Part shown: positions 8,469-9,783 of the stretch, in pieces
How the letters are laid out: the number at the start of each line of letters is the position of its first letter
How positions within the stretch are numbered: position 1 is the stretch's first letter
Notes under the pieces: generated by a model
Seen by the model: only the letters and a program-made list of their open reading frames with translations
Database searches by the model: none
Told to the model about the DNA's origin: nothing
Made by a program: the position numbers and the translations under genes
NCBI GenBank assembly: GCA_903930515.1
Contig: CAIYYW010000126.1
Span: 1-9,783 of the forward strand
DNA: 9,783 nucleotides
From: an uncultured delta proteobacterium
Lineage (GTDB): Bacteria; RBG-13-61-14; DRUE01
Direction of reading: 5' to 3'

Positions 8469-9573
8469 CTCCGATCAGGATGAGAATAAGATTTGCCGGA
8501 AGGAATGCCTCAGGTGCGCGCATTGTTGCCAGCCCTATTTCAGCCTTTATGTGAGCGACCAGGACGAGGAACAGTGGCGTCTTGAGGGGCGGAGGGAGAT
8601 CCTGGAGCGGCTGCTCTGGGAGCGGAAGAACATCGTCTGGCAGGATGACCGGCCGGTCAATCTGTCCACCGGAGAGGTGGAGCGGAGGTGCCACTGGGTT
8701 CAGAAAAATCCGGACGGAACCACCGCCTGCTCCATCCATAACCACAAGCCGAAGATTTGCAGCGACTATTCCCCCGGAAGCTCGGAGTTATGCCTCCAGT
8801 ACCGCCGGGTGCGCGAATATATCATCGGAATTGACCTGCACGGGACCCTGCTGGCGCCCGGGGAAAAATTTGACGAGGAGCTGGTGGCGCCGATCGCGCG
8901 GGAGCTGGATCGCTTAAAGGGCAAGGCCCTGCTCTGGCTCTGCACCGGGAACGACCTCTCCTTCGTGGACTTGAAGGTGCCGGCGCCGGTCCGGGAGATG
9001 ATGGACGGGTATGTCCTGGAAACCGGCTGCTCGGTCAGCCGGGACAAGCGGACCGAGCAGGTGCTCAGCAACGCGGAAGAAATCAGGACCATCAAAGGAC
9101 TGGAGATTTTTTTGCGCAAAATGAATTTCCCGGAACTGAACTATTTCGCGCGCCGTCTCACCACCATCAGTATGTTCACCGACCAGCCCCGCCAGTTCTA
9201 TTACAAGGTCAAGCTGATCGTGGACAAAACCGAATACCGGGACCGGGTGGCGGTGACTTATTCCAGCGTGGCCGTGGACCTCCTCCCCGGAGGATATGAC
9301 AAATTCCGAGGACTATCCGCGGTCGGCGATGGCAGAAAGACCATCGGGATCGCGGATTCCGCCAATGACCTGAACCTGCTCCTGCGCTCGGATTATGCGT
9401 TTTCTCCGGCGAATTTTGCGCGCGAGCTGGAGCCGGCGCTGTTGCGGGAGGGTAGGAAAATCGCCGAGCTTTCCCACCTGGATTCTTTGGAGCAGAACAC
9501 CCTGGCCGTTTCCTGCCAGAGCGAGACCCGGGGGGCGCTGGAAATCCTCCGGTTCCTGGCCAAGCATTTGTAA
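8461..9573 (+). CDS. YkgJ-type cysteine-cluster domain fused to a HAD hydrolase
   Basis: This is a two-domain protein of 370 residues. Residues 12-111 match the YkgJ/zinc-or-iron cluster family: CLRCAHCC (C16, C19, C22, C23), C77, C90, then HKPKIC (C100) and C111, a metal site of unknown role in this family. From residue 119 a HAD-superfamily domain follows. Motif I is IGIDLHGTLL with nucleophile D125 but H127 where the second Asp normally stands. Motif II is LLWLCTGND with T162. K281 lies in GGYDKFRG, and motif IV is IADSANDL with D299 and D303. The cap region is of the Cof/MPGP-like size. The linker is only about 7 residues, and no start codon or frame break separates the domains. ATG 8461 follows GAGAGGAAAG. 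Substrate unknown; a phosphatase or phosphotransferase acting with a metal-cluster domain is inference. Confidence 0.8.
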   Translation: MPNSDQDENKICRKECLRCAHCCQPYFSLYVSDQDEEQWRLEGRREILERLLWERKNIVWQDDRPVNLSTGEVERRCHWVQKNPDGTTACSIHNHKPKICSDYSPGSSELCLQYRRVREYIIGIDLHGTLLAPGEKFDEELVAPIARELDRLKGKALLWLCTGNDLSFVDLKVPAPVREMMDGYVLETGCSVSRDKRTEQVLSNAEEIRTIKGLEIFLRKMNFPELNYFARRLTTISMFTDQPRQFYYKVKLIVDKTEYRDRVAVTYSSVAVDLLPGGYDKFRGLSAVGDGRKTIGIADSANDLNLLLRSDYAFSPANFARELEPALLREGRKIAELSHLDSLEQNTLAVSCQSETRGALEILRFLAKHL

Positions 9574-9586
9574 TTTACATTGCATT

Positions 9587-9607
9587 CGGCCCGACGGCCG
9601 CTTTTTT
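9587..9607 (+). terminator. Intrinsic terminator after the YkgJ-HAD gene
   Basis: CGGCC (9587-9591), loop CGAC, GGCCG (9596-9600), then one C and six T residues (9602-9607). The short, all-GC stem followed by a T-run is a standard Rho-independent terminator. It lies 13 bases after the TAA stop and separates this gene from the next plus-strand gene. Confidence 0.75.
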
Positions 9608-9630
9608 CACCGCTCATCCATCCGGATAAC

Positions 9631-9658
9631 TAGAAAATTCCGGGCGACCTGCTAAAAT
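9631..9658 (+). promoter_or_regulatory. Likely promoter of the radical SAM gene
   Basis: TAAAAT (9653-9658) is preceded by TGC, giving an extended -10, with a weak TAGAAA -35 (9631-9636) at 16 bases. The predicted start is near 9665, immediately before the ATG at 9666, so the message may be leaderless or nearly so. No clear Shine-Dalgarno site is present. Confidence 0.5.
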
Positions 9659-9665
9659 AGCACGG

Positions 9666-9783
9666 ATGAATCTTGACGACTTGTTGATCCAGGCGCGGTC
9701 TCCGATCCGATATTTGAACCACGAGATCAATTCCTGGAGGAAAGACCCGGGCGCGGCCAAGTTGAAGGCGGCGCTGTTGTTCC
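9666..9783 (+). CDS. N-terminus of a probable B12-binding radical SAM protein (partial)
   Basis: Only the first 39 codons are in the window, and the frame is open at the right edge. The peptide begins MNLDDLLIQA and contains SPIRYLNHEINSWRKD followed by KLKAALLF. This matches from memory the opening of the TIGR03960-type B12-binding radical SAM proteins, which start with a PARYLGNEINS-like segment and then an ALAFPD strand leading into the cobalamin-binding domain. The cobalamin and CxxxCxxC regions lie beyond the window, so the function is a recognition call, not proof. The gene starts with ATG just after an extended -10 element and follows the terminator of the YkgJ-HAD gene, so it is probably a separate transcription unit. 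Confidence 0.55.
   Translation, partial: MNLDDLLIQARSPIRYLNHEINSWRKDPGAAKLKAALLF

Noticed and set aside
9315-9357. Nested inverted repeat (ATCCGCG/CGCGGAT with CGATGG/CCATCG inside) in the HAD region
   Set aside because: It lies within conserved coding sequence for motif IV, has an internal loop and no T-run. It is most likely a consequence of the codons used.

Overview
This 9.8 kb window comes from a moderately GC-rich bacterial chromosome. A lipoprotein with a SurA-type layout points to a Gram-negative cell envelope. I see no phage, transposase, CRISPR, tRNA or rRNA signal. Gene density is high, starts are mostly ATG with purine-rich Shine-Dalgarno sites, and TAG and TAA both act as ordinary stops. 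The mix of genes would fit an uncultured Gram-negative lineage, but nothing here fixes the phylum.

Layout. The left edge holds gcvH (plus strand), the lipoyl carrier of the glycine cleavage system. It converges on a long block of minus-strand genes. Reading that block in its direction of transcription, from right to left: an HPr-kinase-like P-loop protein; a SurA/parvulin-like lipoprotein with its own promoter; a possible 31-codon GTG-start ORF; guaB and guaA, separated by one base; a perfect 9-bp palindromic hairpin; a small cupin; an acyl-CoA dehydrogenase; and a family 2 glycosyltransferase. On the right, a divergent plus-strand gene encodes a fusion of a YkgJ-type cysteine-cluster domain with a HAD hydrolase domain. 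A clear intrinsic terminator follows, then the first 39 codons of what looks like a B12-binding radical SAM protein, cut by the window edge.

How the genes work together. guaB (IMP to XMP) and guaA (XMP to GMP) are a classical coupled pair for GMP synthesis. The cupin lies 46 bases downstream and may be co-transcribed through the hairpin. The acyl-CoA dehydrogenase has its own likely promoter and probably shares a transcript with the glycosyltransferase. The HPr-kinase-like gene and the YkgJ-HAD gene share a 35-base divergent spacer in which the two -10 elements overlap on one near-symmetric TATCATA, each with a -35 at 17-base spacing.

Most notable: the YkgJ-HAD fusion, whose HAD motif I reads DLHGT, with His in place of the usual second Asp; the compact bidirectional promoter; the in-frame stretch after the lipoprotein's TAG stop; a lineage-type insertion in the GuaA amidotransferase domain; and the palindrome between guaA and the cupin. 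The rest is ordinary core metabolism.
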